The notes under the pieces are model-generated. The model had not been told where the DNA came from. It worked only from the letters and a program-made list of their open reading frames with translations, and did no database searches. Positions 10,967 to 21,639 of a stretch of DNA of 64,000 bases are shown piece by piece (position 1 is the first letter of the stretch; each line of letters begins with the position of its first letter). The stretch lies in the NCBI GenBank assembly GCA_038030265.1, contig CM075938.1, positions 2,457,009-2,521,008 on the forward strand. Reading direction: 5' to 3'. The position numbers and the translations under genes are program-made. Source of the DNA: Corythucha ciliata (taxonomy: Eukaryota; Arthropoda; Insecta; Hemiptera; Tingidae).

Positions 10967-12740
10967 TTCTTCACTTCAGCCGCGACGACGTGATTCTAGC
11001 CGCTAAATGGTGATTTTCCCCTACTTTATCCGTGACGAATTAACACTTTTTCTTAATGTTCCCCGCAAATTAGCGTTTTTTTCATATTGAGCCATGAACT
11101 TGCGTTCTAAATGAGTCGAGAATTCATGTTTTTTGTAATTTTAGGCACGAAATAGCGCTTTTTCTCAAAACCATTGGTGAATTATAAATTTTTCACTTTT
11201 GCATCCATGAATTAGCGTGTTTCGTAATTTTAAACGCAAATTATTGTTTTGTTTTGTTTTGTTTTTTTACATTTTATCCGCGATTTTAGAGCATTTTCTC
11301 AATTTTATCCGTAAAGTAACGTTTTACCACGTGAATTAGCTAGCTATGTATTTTTCTTAACTTTACTGTGATTTAGCACTTTTTCTCACTTCTGTCCGTG
11401 AATCAGTTATTTTTCTCAATATTTTCAGCCGTAAAATAGCCATTTATCTTAATTTCAGCCCTCAATTTAGCGTTATTTTCAATTTTGACCCAGATTAAGT
11501 GGGCACTTATTAGCGGGGGATTAGCCGCCGACGAGGAGGCGCGAATTGTAGCGTTTTCCGTTTGCACAAAATCCGTGGGGCGCCAAAATCCAACATTAAA
11601 AATGATAATTTACCACTGTAGGCCATGGGAGGGCGATTGTGAAAGGCACAGCGGGGCGCGGGCCCTGGGTTGGCCACCCTTGCGCTAATGAGTAATTTTC
11701 GCCTATTTCACCCATGAATTAGCACTTTTTTTCTTTATTTTTAGCATGGGAATCACGAATCAGCGGGTTTTCATCGTTTTTAGCAATGAATTAAGTGCTT
11801 TTTCTCAGTTTGAGCCATGAAACTCCTTTCAGAAGCCGAAAATTGTCGTTTCAATATTTCTGGCCTCTATAATTAGCGATTTTTGTGCAATGAAAACCAT
11901 TAAATGATGAACCAGCGAGATAACAAACAAAAGAATAAAGTCGGAAACTAAAAAAATAAATGTGGAAGCGTGAAATCTTGCAAGAAATAGGAGAAGACCC
12001 TTCCGGCTGTCTCGCCGTATTGTATACACAGCATTCTTCCCTTCAATTAAAATGTTACCCTTTAAGGACTTTTCAAGATTTCCGTTTTCAGTTCCATTTT
12101 TATCTTTCTACCTTCTCTTCTCGTTGATTGACGAGTCTTAAAGGCTCCCACATACCAATGGAGACTAGACAAATCTATTTTAAACGATTTATCAAACAAC
12201 TAACACAGAAGGGTCGGCTCTAAGGACATGCTTTTAGTCACGTAGACAACTGCTAGGGGTTGGCAAGGAGCATATTTCCGATTTTTTTTTTTTGTTTCTT
12301 TCTTTCTCCTTTTTCGGTCCTGGGAAGCTCTCTTGAGATAAGAGCGAGAGGCACGTAATGTAAACCGGTTCTCAAAGCGTAAAGATTGAGATAAAACACC
12401 TTCTTTTATTGAAGAGCAATAAAGTGATTTCTATATGACCGACGTGTTCGTGAATTGAAAGGGTGGCTTATGGGCGTCATAACGCTGCCGGCACGCACGT
12501 TCGTTTTACAAGTATTTGATTGAAAAGAATTATGTATAAGAAAGAAAAAAGGAATAGTTCATACTTGGCTGGGAAGAAAAAACCGCTTTTACTCACTTTT
12601 AGCACTAGGAATCAGTTTTTTTTTTTTATTTTTAGTTGCAAATAAGCGCTTTTTGTCAACCTCAGCAGCGAGGTTGCCGAGCCTTTACTCCATTTTAGAT
12701 GTGAATTACCGGGTTTCCTCAAATGTATCCGCTAATTATC
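10967..12740 (+). repeat. Degenerate ~30-bp satellite, block 2, with unique middle part
   Basis: Directly after the Jockey poly(A) the same GCGAATTAGC / TTTTTCTCAATTTTAGCC type units resume (10970-11480, 11690-11880, 12560-12740). The segment 11500-11680 is GC-richer and resembles the segment near 5290-5460 in block 1. The stretch 11885-12555 contains no repeat and no gene that I can support; it is ordinary AT-rich sequence with a T-run near 12280. Confidence 0.7.
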
Positions 12741-12815
12741 ATTTATTTATTATTCGCATCATGCATACGATAATCCAATCTACCAAAACTATCGTTTAAA
12801 TATCCACTAAAGATG

Positions 12816-12851
12816 CCAGCTCCCCAGAGGCCAACTCGTGTGAAGAGCTGG
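12816..12851 (-). other. Stem-loop in the 3' UTR of the CR1-like element
   Basis: CCAGCTC (12816-12822) and GAGCTGG (12845-12851) form a 7-bp perfect stem with a 22-nt loop, about 70 bases from the 3' end of the element. In CR1/L2 elements and their SINE partners the RT recognises a conserved 3' structure; a role here is inferred from position only. Confidence 0.45.
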
Positions 12852-13096
12852 AGCCAGAATTGCCAACCTAACTTATGTAATTTACAATTATATTCGTGCT
12901 TTACTATTTAACTGTATTACCTACCAAAACATTAAATATGAAAATAAAAATGGGACAACAAATGATATAACTGTTTTACAACCAAGAACAAAATAAACCA
13001 ACAACAGTATGAAACAAATTAACAATAATCAAGCATCAATAAATATCTCAGAATAAATAACAAATATGTAAACCTGCAAGAATATCACAGAAATCA

Positions 13097-16068
13097 TCAC
13101 AGACATCCAGTAAGATCCACCAAAACTAACTTTTTGGCGCTCATCAGTTCATTCAGGTGTCTTTTCAATGCACCGATGGAATTGAACGAATCAAAGTTAA
13201 ATTTGTGCGTGATGGCATATTTTAAGCCAACGATGAGTGCGTGCCTTGAGAATAAAGCAGTACGGTGAATAGGTACACGAACATTCGTTAAGGAGGCAAG
13301 TCTAGTTGAATGACTATGCACCAACTTATTATCTGTAAAACGACGTTTATACAAATGGCAAATTACGGACTTCAAAAAAAGCTCTTCAATTGTCGGCACG
13401 CCAAATTCTTCAAAGAGCTTTACCGAAGGGTATCTGAACGATTTTCTAAGAATTATTTTAATAAGAGATTTTTGCGCTACATCGAGACGCTTAATTATTT
13501 GTTTATAGGTGTTACCCCAACAAATAATCCCATAGTACAAAATAGATTGGCATAATGAATAGTAAACTCCCCTCAAGGTTTCAATGTTCAAAATACATCT
13601 CAAAAATCTAAATTTGAAAAACAACTTTCTTACTCGAACCACTAAGCTCTGCACATGTTCTCGAAACGTAAGCCTACAATCAAACACAATGCCAAGATAT
13701 TTACTTTTGAAAACGAAATTAATTCTTGGGCAACTGCAAAAACCAATACTATTTGAACATGTAGGAGCATGAATTACAACCGCCTCTAACGGTAGAGTCT
13801 GCGATATTGCGTTACCAAATCTTAAGAGCGCAGATTTATCAAAATTAATTGACAAAAAGTTAGAGTCCATCCATTTTTTAATGCGTATCAAATCACTTCT
13901 TACATTAGTCAATAAGGTGGACAAATCATCCCCAGAGAACAAGAATACTGTGTCATCAGCATAACAAAAGGGCGCAGATGTGACATTTAAAGAAAAAACG
14001 TTGTTATAATACAAAATAAATAGTAGGGGACCAAGAACGGAGCCTTGTGGCACACCAGCGGTCAAAACAATCTCATCACTCACAGCGGAATTAATTTTTA
14101 CCCTTTGACTACGATTAGAAATATAAGATTTCAACAAATTTAAGGCCACACCTCGGAAACCAAAGGATTCCAATTTACGTAGGAGCAGGTCGTGACTGAT
14201 GGTATCAAATGCTTTTCTGAGGTCCAGAAATAAACCTATAACTTCTCTTCCTGCATCTAAATTTTCACAGATAAATTTAGACACGTCAAACAGCGCATGC
14301 TCTGTAGACAATCCAGCTTGAAATCATATTGCCTATCCGATAAGAGCGAATATTTATTTAAGTAGGCCACTATACGTTTCTTTATGCACTTCTCCAACAA
14401 TTTCGAGAGAGTTAAACACAAAGAAATTGGCCTGTAGTTATCCATGACTTTCCGATCTCCACCCTTAAACAGCGGTATAACCAAACTCTTCTTGTACTCA
14501 TTCGGGAAACACCCAGTTGATAAGGCTAAATTGAATATATGGGTTATTGGGATAACAATGTAACTCTTAATCTTTATGAGGAGCTCGTTACTAACTTCAC
14601 CTTCCATGAAACTATTCTTCTCTTTTATTCGACTTAACATTGAAAAAACCTCATTCTCAGACACAGGTTCCAAAAATATAGAACCCGCGACTGTACGACC
14701 AACTACCAAACTATCATCATGAGTAAAACTCATCGCATGTTGAATGGAATTCCTAATATTCACACCTACATTAGCAAAATGTTCATTAAATTCAGACGCG
14801 ATATCCAGGTCATTCAAGACAAGTTCACCCTTAGCATTTACAATGGAACCAACATTCGTGGAAACCCTTTTAACACCCATGGCTTGGTTAATTATAGACC
14901 ACGTTTTGCCAACATCGAGATCTGCATCATCTATAAGACTCTTATAATAGGATATTTTAGCACACTTAATTAAATGGTTCAAAATGTTGCGATATTTTCT
15001 ATAATATGTTGCCAACTTCTCATTAGAGGGACTTTTCTTAACTCTTTTAAACAATTTATCTCTATTACGAATGGAACACACTATTCCCCTAGTTATCCAG
15101 GATTTTAGTTTCTTAGTTTTACTGTTAACCTTAACCTGCGTAACAAAAGAACATTCTTTCACTAATGTATTAATCCTACTAGAAAAATAATCAACAGCAG
15201 AATCAACATGCTCAGCCAATAACACATCACGCCATGATTCCTGCTCAAGAAAAGAAAAAAGCAAATCACAATTTATACGGCTGATGTTTACAAAACCAGA
15301 TGATTGCAATGATCGTCTAATAGGAAAGCCAAACAATGTCATTGCCACAGGAAAGTGATCGGTGATATCCATACCAAAAATGAAGCCTTCACAGCCAAAG
15401 GAGCTAGTGTCATGTCTTCTAACAAAAATATGGTCTATACATGAATTACTATTTCCCTGTATTCTTGTAGAGTCATTAATAATCACCTCGAAACCAAACT
15501 CATACAAAACATTTAGATATCTGTCTGAGATTTCGCCATGCAATGAAATGTCAATATTCATGTCTCCACATAAAATGTGACGCTTGGAAGTAGAACATGA
15601 ATTAAGGTAATGCCTTAGACAATCCACAAAATAATTAACATCTCGATCAAAAGATCTATAAATTGCTGTCAAAGTAAACTCAATACTCTCTAAACTAAAT
15701 CTAATGCAAACTGAATTACATTCAACTATGGGATTCAAATTAAAGTCCATTATCACAAGAGATTCCAAGTAAAATATAGAAACGCCCTCCGCTTTATTCA
15801 CAGAATCAGTAGAATTAAGGACATTATAACCCGGAATTGAAAACAGAGTGCTATCAGGGTTCCAAGTTTCTGTTAATATGATTACATGAAATGTAAGTTT
15901 ATGAGCCATTATTACACCAATAAAACAATCTAAATTTTTATTCAGGCTTCTTATATTAAGACAAATTATATTAAAACCATTCAATGATTCTATATAATGC
16001 TCATATTCTGCCAAAGATCCCTTATCGTGGCAAACAATAATATCACGGGAATCAAATAAATTATCCAT
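13097..16068 (-). pseudogene. CR1-like ORF2: endonuclease and reverse transcriptase, one frameshift
   Basis: The first frame (start ATG 16068, to 14257) holds the endonuclease: CLNIRSLNKN, ILTETWN, LCGDMNIDI and the terminal ITDHFPV are the expected metal and catalytic motifs, followed by the linker and RT blocks up to VMDNYRPISL. At about 14290 the frame shifts by one base; the rest (14311 to 13097) contains STEHALF, FLDLRKAFDTISH, GVPQGSVLGPLLF, the catalytic CYADDTVF, FKSKYLGIVFD and the C-terminal YYGIICWG region, ending in TGA near 13097. All catalytic residues are visible, so a single indel separates this copy from a full enzyme of about 980 residues. The protein would nick DNA and copy element RNA in the nucleus. 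Confidence 0.85.
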
Positions 16069-16131
16069 CTAAAAAATAACTAAGAAAAACTACCCCAGTG
16101 AAAGCAATTACAGGATATGTCTTACCAAAAA

Positions 16132-17194
16132 TTATACATCATTATCACTGTCAGAAAGAATATTTTTCAGTGCTCCATCAGCATCAAGTTTACATAATTG
16201 AGAGCAAGACTTAATAACAGTGAATCGGGAATTCTCATTTTTTTTCAAAAATATTTCACCGTTCTTCGTCCACACAAAGCGGAAATTATAGTGCTTCGCA
16301 AGCATTCTTGTTTGCCAGAACAAATGGCTCACTTCCTTAGTTAAATTATCGCTAATGAAAATTTTGTCATTATCTTTCCGAGGAGCATTAGGAAAGATCG
16401 AATTAAATAAGACAGTTTTACCCCTCTTAGCTACAAACAATGTCTTTTTAGTATGGACAGAATTAAATTTAACAATCAGCTTGCATTTCTGCCTCTCGTT
16501 ATTCTTATCCTGCTTACTGAGTTTAACAATAAATGAAGAAACAATGCTTCCGGGAAGTACGTCTACCCCAAGCTCCTTTCCAATCGCCACAACAATATCC
16601 TCAACAGGCGAATTGATTGGTTCAAACAAACCGTCAATAACCATCTCTGAAGCCAGGGATTGCTGCTCCAGGCGCATAAGTTTACTATCAACTTCCTCAG
16701 TTTTTCTGTTAAGGACAGCGTTAGCAATTTTTAAATCATTGTTTTTTCTTCAAGTCCTTTATCACACTTTTGAAATTTGCAATGTCATTTGAAAAGTCAT
16801 CTACTTTCTTGGAACAAAAATTCACTGCATTCTCAATTTCTTTTAACTTATCCTCGAAGGAGCTCACTTTACGCAAAATCTTGGAAACATTCGAGTTCAA
16901 ACGTTTTAGATCCTCCTTAATGCCGCCGTAGTCCCCGGTGAGAGAGCAGTCGGAACTCCCCTCCTCCTCAGAGTCAATGTTCACTCCCATCTGTTGTTTT
17001 TTTATCGTCTGACGAGTAACAACTTTACTATCACAATCCGTGCACTTCCATCCCGATTTATTAGAAACAGACATTTTAAAATTGTCATAAGAAAGATATG
17101 CCGTACATTTCGGGTGGTACGTATTCTTACAAACAGAGCATTTGATCTTCCTTTTCGGAGAGATGCCCTCGTTACACTTAATGCAGTTCATCAC
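16132..17194 (-). pseudogene. CR1-like ORF1: PHD-like finger, coiled coil and FP-type C-terminal domain
   Basis: The ATG at 17194 starts CIKCNEGISPKRKIKCSVC, with HPKC and a W..TDC end, giving a C4HC3-like PHD finger in the first ~60 residues. Next comes a heptad-rich stretch (KRLNSNVSKILRKVSSFEDKL) likely to be a coiled coil. The C-terminal part (IFISDNLTKEVSHLFWQTR, then FRFVWTKNGEIFLKK) resembles the conserved domain shared by baculovirus FP-like proteins and many LINE ORF1 proteins. An A-rich run at about 16740-16748 carries a one-base frameshift between the coiled coil and the rest. It ends 63 bases before ORF2. It should be the RNA chaperone of the element. Confidence 0.8.
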
Positions 17195-17280
17195 CAGTAA
17201 ATATCAAAAACAATAGAAATTGAAACTGGACAAAAATAAACAACTCTGAAAAGCTTCGCGATAGGTTGCTTCACGGGCAA

Positions 17281-17412
17281 AGGCTGACAAACGACTGAAA
17301 TAGCATCATATTTTAGCAATTTCAACCACGATTTTTTTTCTTATTTATCGCATGCGAATTAGCGTTTTTTCTCCATTTTGTCACGAAGTTGCCTTGACAA
17401 ACCACGAACTGG

Positions 17413-17462
<50 letters not shown>

Positions 17463-19200
17463 CAATTATTAGCTGAACTTGCTGAGCGATTTCTGGTTGC
17501 GTATTCGCTGCAAGCCGTGAATTGGAGATTTTCCTCAATTACAGTCGCAAATTAGCGCTTTTTCATAATTTTAGCTTCGCACATAGACTCCATTTGGGAT
17601 CTAGTTGGTCCTAACATCTGATCAGTTTGATCAGATGGTGCCGCCGTGGCGTTTTATGCGTCAAAAGCGGGCCAAGAAGGGGTTTACAAAGGTTTTGAAA
17701 TCATAGGGGTGTGGGGTGTCGATTTTCATGTAAATTCAAGCCGGATTTGACTACAATCATGAATAATAAACCCATGTGTAAAATTTGCAGCGTTTTTGTT
17801 AAATTTATGGCAACGAATTGGCGTTTTCCGATACGTCACCTGCAAATTCGCAATTTTTCCATTTTTGACAGCGAATTAGCACTTTTCAAAAACTAGTCTG
17901 AATTAAATGGGAAGTTGGTTATTTAAATTTGAACAAATACATCCGCGTAGTTTTTGACAGTATGCAACAAAACCCAATAAAATCAACAAAACAAAGATCA
18001 ACGATTGGCTAGTCTGAATTAACCATTTTCTTAATTTTAGCCAGGCTAATTATTGCTTTTTCTCAATATTCGCCGGAAATTAGCGGATTTTGTTTTACTT
18101 TTAGCTATAGATTAGCGCTTCTTCACAGTTCTAGCTGCGAATCAGTGTTTTTTTTTACATATAACTATGCATGAATTTGCAGTTTTCCCCACTTTAGCCA
18201 GATAGTTGCCCTCAGAATGCGAGAATTTGAATTAGAAATATTAAGAAACTCCTCATTTTTAGCCACAAATTAGCGCTTTTTCTCAATTTTAGCCACGAAT
18301 TGGCGTTTTCCTCAATTTTTGCTGCAAATTACCCATTATATGTTTCAATTTTTTGCAGGGATTAGCCTTTTTCCATGTTGAGCTGAAAACTAGAGTTTTT
18401 TTTCGTTATTTATGCCGAGCTAAATTAGTGAATTTCTCAATGTTAGCCGCGTCGTTTTACATTTTAGTTCCACATTGGCATTTTTTTTTTTTTTTTTCTT
18501 TTAATTTTTGCTACGGAGTAGCGTTTTTTGTTCAGTTTCAGCCTACGCATTTGCATTTTTTCAATTGAAGCCCGTGGGTTTAGTGATTTTCCACAATTTT
18601 AGCCGAGGGTTATCGCTTTTTCTCAATTTCAAGAACGCAGAAGCATTTCTATGTAGCTTGCTTTAGCGATTTTCCTCCCTTATAGCCACGAATTGGCATT
18701 TTTCTCGTTTTCAGCTAAAGATTAACCATTTTTAAAAGATTGAATTAGCACTTTTTCATAATTTGAGCTGAAAATTAGTGTTTTTCTTAATTTTAGCCGC
18801 GCTAATTAGTGATTTTTTAATTTTAGCCACGTTGCTTTTAGATTTTTAGCCCTGCAAAAGCAATTTCTTCCTTCTTTCTGCTATGGATGAGCGCTGTTTT
18901 TCAGTTTGACCCTCGAATCTTTCAGAAACTAGGGATTTGCGTCTTCTCAATTTCAGCCGCGAATTAGTGATTTTCTTCACTTTATCCGTGAATTAGCGAT
19001 TTTTGTCAATTTCATCTTTAAAATAGCCTATTCTGATGTTTTTTCAGTGAATTATCATCTATTCTATTTTTTTTTTTTTTAAGCGAATATGCCACATTTC
19101 GCAATTTCTTTTGTCAAATTGCCATTTTTCCCCCTATTTTAACCCGAATTAGCGTTGTTTTTGTCAATATTAGCAGCGTTTTTTTTGTTTAATTCTACAG
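17281..19200 (+). repeat. Degenerate ~30-bp satellite, block 3
   Basis: Units with AAATTAGCGC, TTTTTCTCAATTTTAGCC and relatives continue from the CR1-like element onward, for example 30 bp apart at 18250-18310. Within it is a 49-base T-run (17414-17462), probably an old retrotransposed tail or microsatellite expansion. Around 17590-17710 and 17900-18010 units are hard to see. No gene was found. Confidence 0.75.
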
Positions 19201-19479
19201 TCTTGTACTGTACCCACATGTGGAACAGTGAGAATACAGTGTTTTCCACCTTTTAGACGTGGAATGGACGCCATGAACCGCATTTTTTTTCTCGATTTTG
19301 ATCTGGAAGTTTGCATCATGAGACCACGAATCAGCGCTTTATTGCTGTTATAGCCACGAATTTAGTCCTGATAGGAAAGAGTGTGTTCTTCCCAAATCCA
19401 TCGTCAAAAGTTGTAGAAATGTCAGCTGGGAAGAGAGTTACTCGCATTTAGACCAGGAAAATGATGTTATCCTAAAAAG

Positions 19480-20820
19480 ACAAGACAATCGACAGTTTTT
19501 TTCGCGTCAAGAATCGCCAAACTGACCATATTTCGCGAATTGGCTTGACAACAGGACTAATTTCGTCCTAAAAACCGTCGATTCAAGCCTTGAAAAATGA
19601 CTAAACATGATTGCTTGTACGCCAAAAAATAGCCAAACTGGCGATTCAAAGTTTGAAAATGACCATACAGACTTTCTACGAGCCCTAAAAATGGATAAAC
19701 GGCCCTGCAAAGACCCAGATAGATGTCTCCTGCCCTGAAAATGGCAAAATCGACCATTCTCGCGCTAAAAAAATGGCCCAACTGACCATTCTCGCCTTGG
19801 ATCGACGTACTATTTGCGCACTATTCTTACAATTGACAAAACTCATCACAGAGCGTCCTGAAAATGGGCAAACTGGCTATCCAGGCTATGAAATCAACAA
19901 AACTGACATTATGCGCTCTAAAAAAAAAAAAAAATTGCTCAACTGTCAATTCGCACCTTGAAATTGCCTAAAAAGACGGTATTCATGCTCTAAAATAGTT
20001 AAACTGACCGTTCGCGCCTAGAAAATGGCTAAACTGGCACCGATCAGGAGAAACACCTTGAGTTTCGTGAAAAAATGGCCCTTCGTGGGGTTTGGCTTTG
20101 TTCATTCCTCTCTCTGCGTCACCCAAGAGCGTCACCGTGGCGCAGTTGGTATCGCACTGGACAGCGCGGTTACGGGTTCAAATCCCGCCGGGGAGCCCAT
20201 TTTTTCTAGAAGCTCGAATTGTGTTAGGCTTTGCCTTCCCGAGTCATCCGGACAACAGTTAATTAATTTTTATATCTTTAATGGCAATTTATTTGTTTAA
20301 AAACAACCATATTGACAATTTCTGCACTAAAATCGGCAAAACTTACTATTCGGGTCGGAACCTAAAATGGCAAAACTGACGATTGGTGCCCTGAAAATAT
20401 CACAATGTCTATGAATGACCATACTGACAGTTTCTGCCTTGAAAATGGCCAAACTGGCTATTCAAACCCTAAAATTTGGTAAAACTGACTCAATGTAGCG
20501 TATAAATGGTTAAACTGACGATTCGCGCTTTGAAAAGCCTCAAGCAGATGTGTTCATGTTCTGAAAATATTAAAATCGACCAATTTACGCTTCAAAAATG
20601 GCCAAACTGAGCCTTGACGCATTGAAAATGTTGTCTAAATTGACGATTCTTGCCCTAAATATAGCAAAACTGGTTATTCACGCGCTAAAAATGGCATACT
20701 CTTACTAGTGATTCACGGTCTAAAAATGGCCAAACTGATAATTTACGCTCTACAGAAGCTACAGACGATTCGCGCCTTCAAAGCGGACACGTATGCACGC
20801 AACAGATGGCTATTCGCGTC
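19480..20820 (+). repeat. Second ~30-bp repeat array (AAAATGGCCAAACTGACNATTCGC type)
   Basis: Units of about 30 bp read AAAATGGCCAAACTGAC followed by NATTCGCGCCYTG, repeated about forty times with strong decay, e.g. at 20430-20530. The reverse complement starts GCGCGAAT and ends CCATTTT, which resembles the core and AATTTT part of the first satellite, so this block may be a diverged, inverted relative. A SINE interrupts it at 20131. The stretch 19200-19480 just before it is transitional and holds nothing else. Confidence 0.7.
20131..20260 (+). mobile_element. tRNA-derived SINE copy 1
   Basis: A tRNA-like head is visible: box A TGGCGCAGTTGG at 20138-20149, box B GGTTCAAATCC at 20175-20185 inside a paired CGGG/CCCG T-stem, and a GGGAGCC acceptor-like end followed by T6 (20200-20205). 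The acceptor stem matches at only five of seven positions and the anticodon arm does not fold, so it is not a functional tRNA. The sequence after the T-run (CTAGAAGCTC) is shared with a second copy at 53.6 kb, which identifies it as a family. Confidence 0.65.
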
Positions 20821-20955
20821 CTTAAAATGATAAACTGTCCACTGCAGCGTTTGCACACTGAGCATGGGCTACTCAAAACGATCGCCAAGGCAACCATGGT
20901 AAGCAACGTAATCGTTCTCGCTCCCGAAGTAAACACTACACCCCCGATCAGAATT

Positions 20956-21616
20956 TATGCTGGTACCACTCTCGTTTTCAAAATAAGGCCACCAAGTGTG
21001 TCCAGCCCTGTAATTTTCAGGGAAACGAGAGCGGCAGTCACTGAAAGCGGCAACGACTGCCTCAACGACGCCTTCTAAAAACCGCTTATTTATTTTTGAG
21101 CGTCGTTCAAAACAAAAATTTTTAATCGACACCGGTTCTGATGTTTCTTGCTACCCTCGACGGTTACTCACGGGAAGAATTTTACGCAAGTCCAACCATA
21201 CGCTGAGTGCCGCTAATAACAGTGACATCGCTACCTACGGTCTGTATAACGTATCACTTGATATTGGTTTGCGCCGCGATTTTCGTTGGGCATTTATAAT
21301 TGCTGACGTTAGCATTCCAATTATTGGTTCAGATTTTCTCGCAAATTACCATCTGTTACCAGATTGTCGACTCCAACGCTTACTCGATGGAAAAACCGGG
21401 CTCAACGTCACATGTCAAACGTCGAACGTCGCTCAAATAAGCGTCAAGGCAGTAACCGGTCGCCTCGCGAATGACATTTTCACTCATTTCCCAGAGACAA
21501 CTCGCCCTCCTGGTTTAAATCGAGAAATTAAACATTCGACAGTTCATTACATTCGAACACAAAACGGTCCTCCTGTCTCCTGCCGACCTCGCCGCCTCTC
21601 GGGTGAACGACTATAA
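20956..21616 (+). pseudogene. pol: gypsy 2 gag end and aspartic protease
   Basis: The gag end is broken into several frames around 20956-21040 but the CHCC-type finger residues are recognisable (WYHSRF, KATKCVQPCNFQGN). The protease frame follows with FLIDTGSDVSCYPRRL at about 21117-21165, carrying the DTGS catalytic motif, and then FRWAFIIADVSIPIIGSDFLANYHLLPDC, the flap-distal part typical of this clade. The frame stops at 21614-21616, where a shift separates it from the RT. The protease would cut the gag-pol precursor. Confidence 0.75.
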
Positions 21617-21639
21617 GCGTCGCGAAAAGTGAATTTGAC

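Larger units (their letters stand above)
12742..17280 (-). mobile_element. CR1-like non-LTR retrotransposon
   Basis: Reading on the minus strand, ORF1 with a PHD-like zinc finger and coiled coil is followed by ORF2 with endonuclease and reverse transcriptase. A PHD-like finger in ORF1 together with this ORF2 type is seen in the CR1 group of arthropods. The 3' end at about 12742-12760 consists of AAT/AAAT-type short repeats (AATAATAAATAAATGATAAT), as CR1/L2 elements end in microsatellites and not poly(A). The 3' untranslated region has a clear stem-loop. Satellite flanks both ends. One frameshift in each ORF makes it inactive, but it is otherwise nearly full length and looks rather young. Confidence 0.85.

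Noticed and set aside
17414..17462. Telomere or structural poly-T element
   Set aside because: It is a simple homopolymer run within satellite; there are comparable runs at 2509-2545 and 6666-6696.
20131..20205. Functional tRNA gene
   Set aside because: Boxes A and B and a T-run exist, but the acceptor and anticodon stems do not pair properly.
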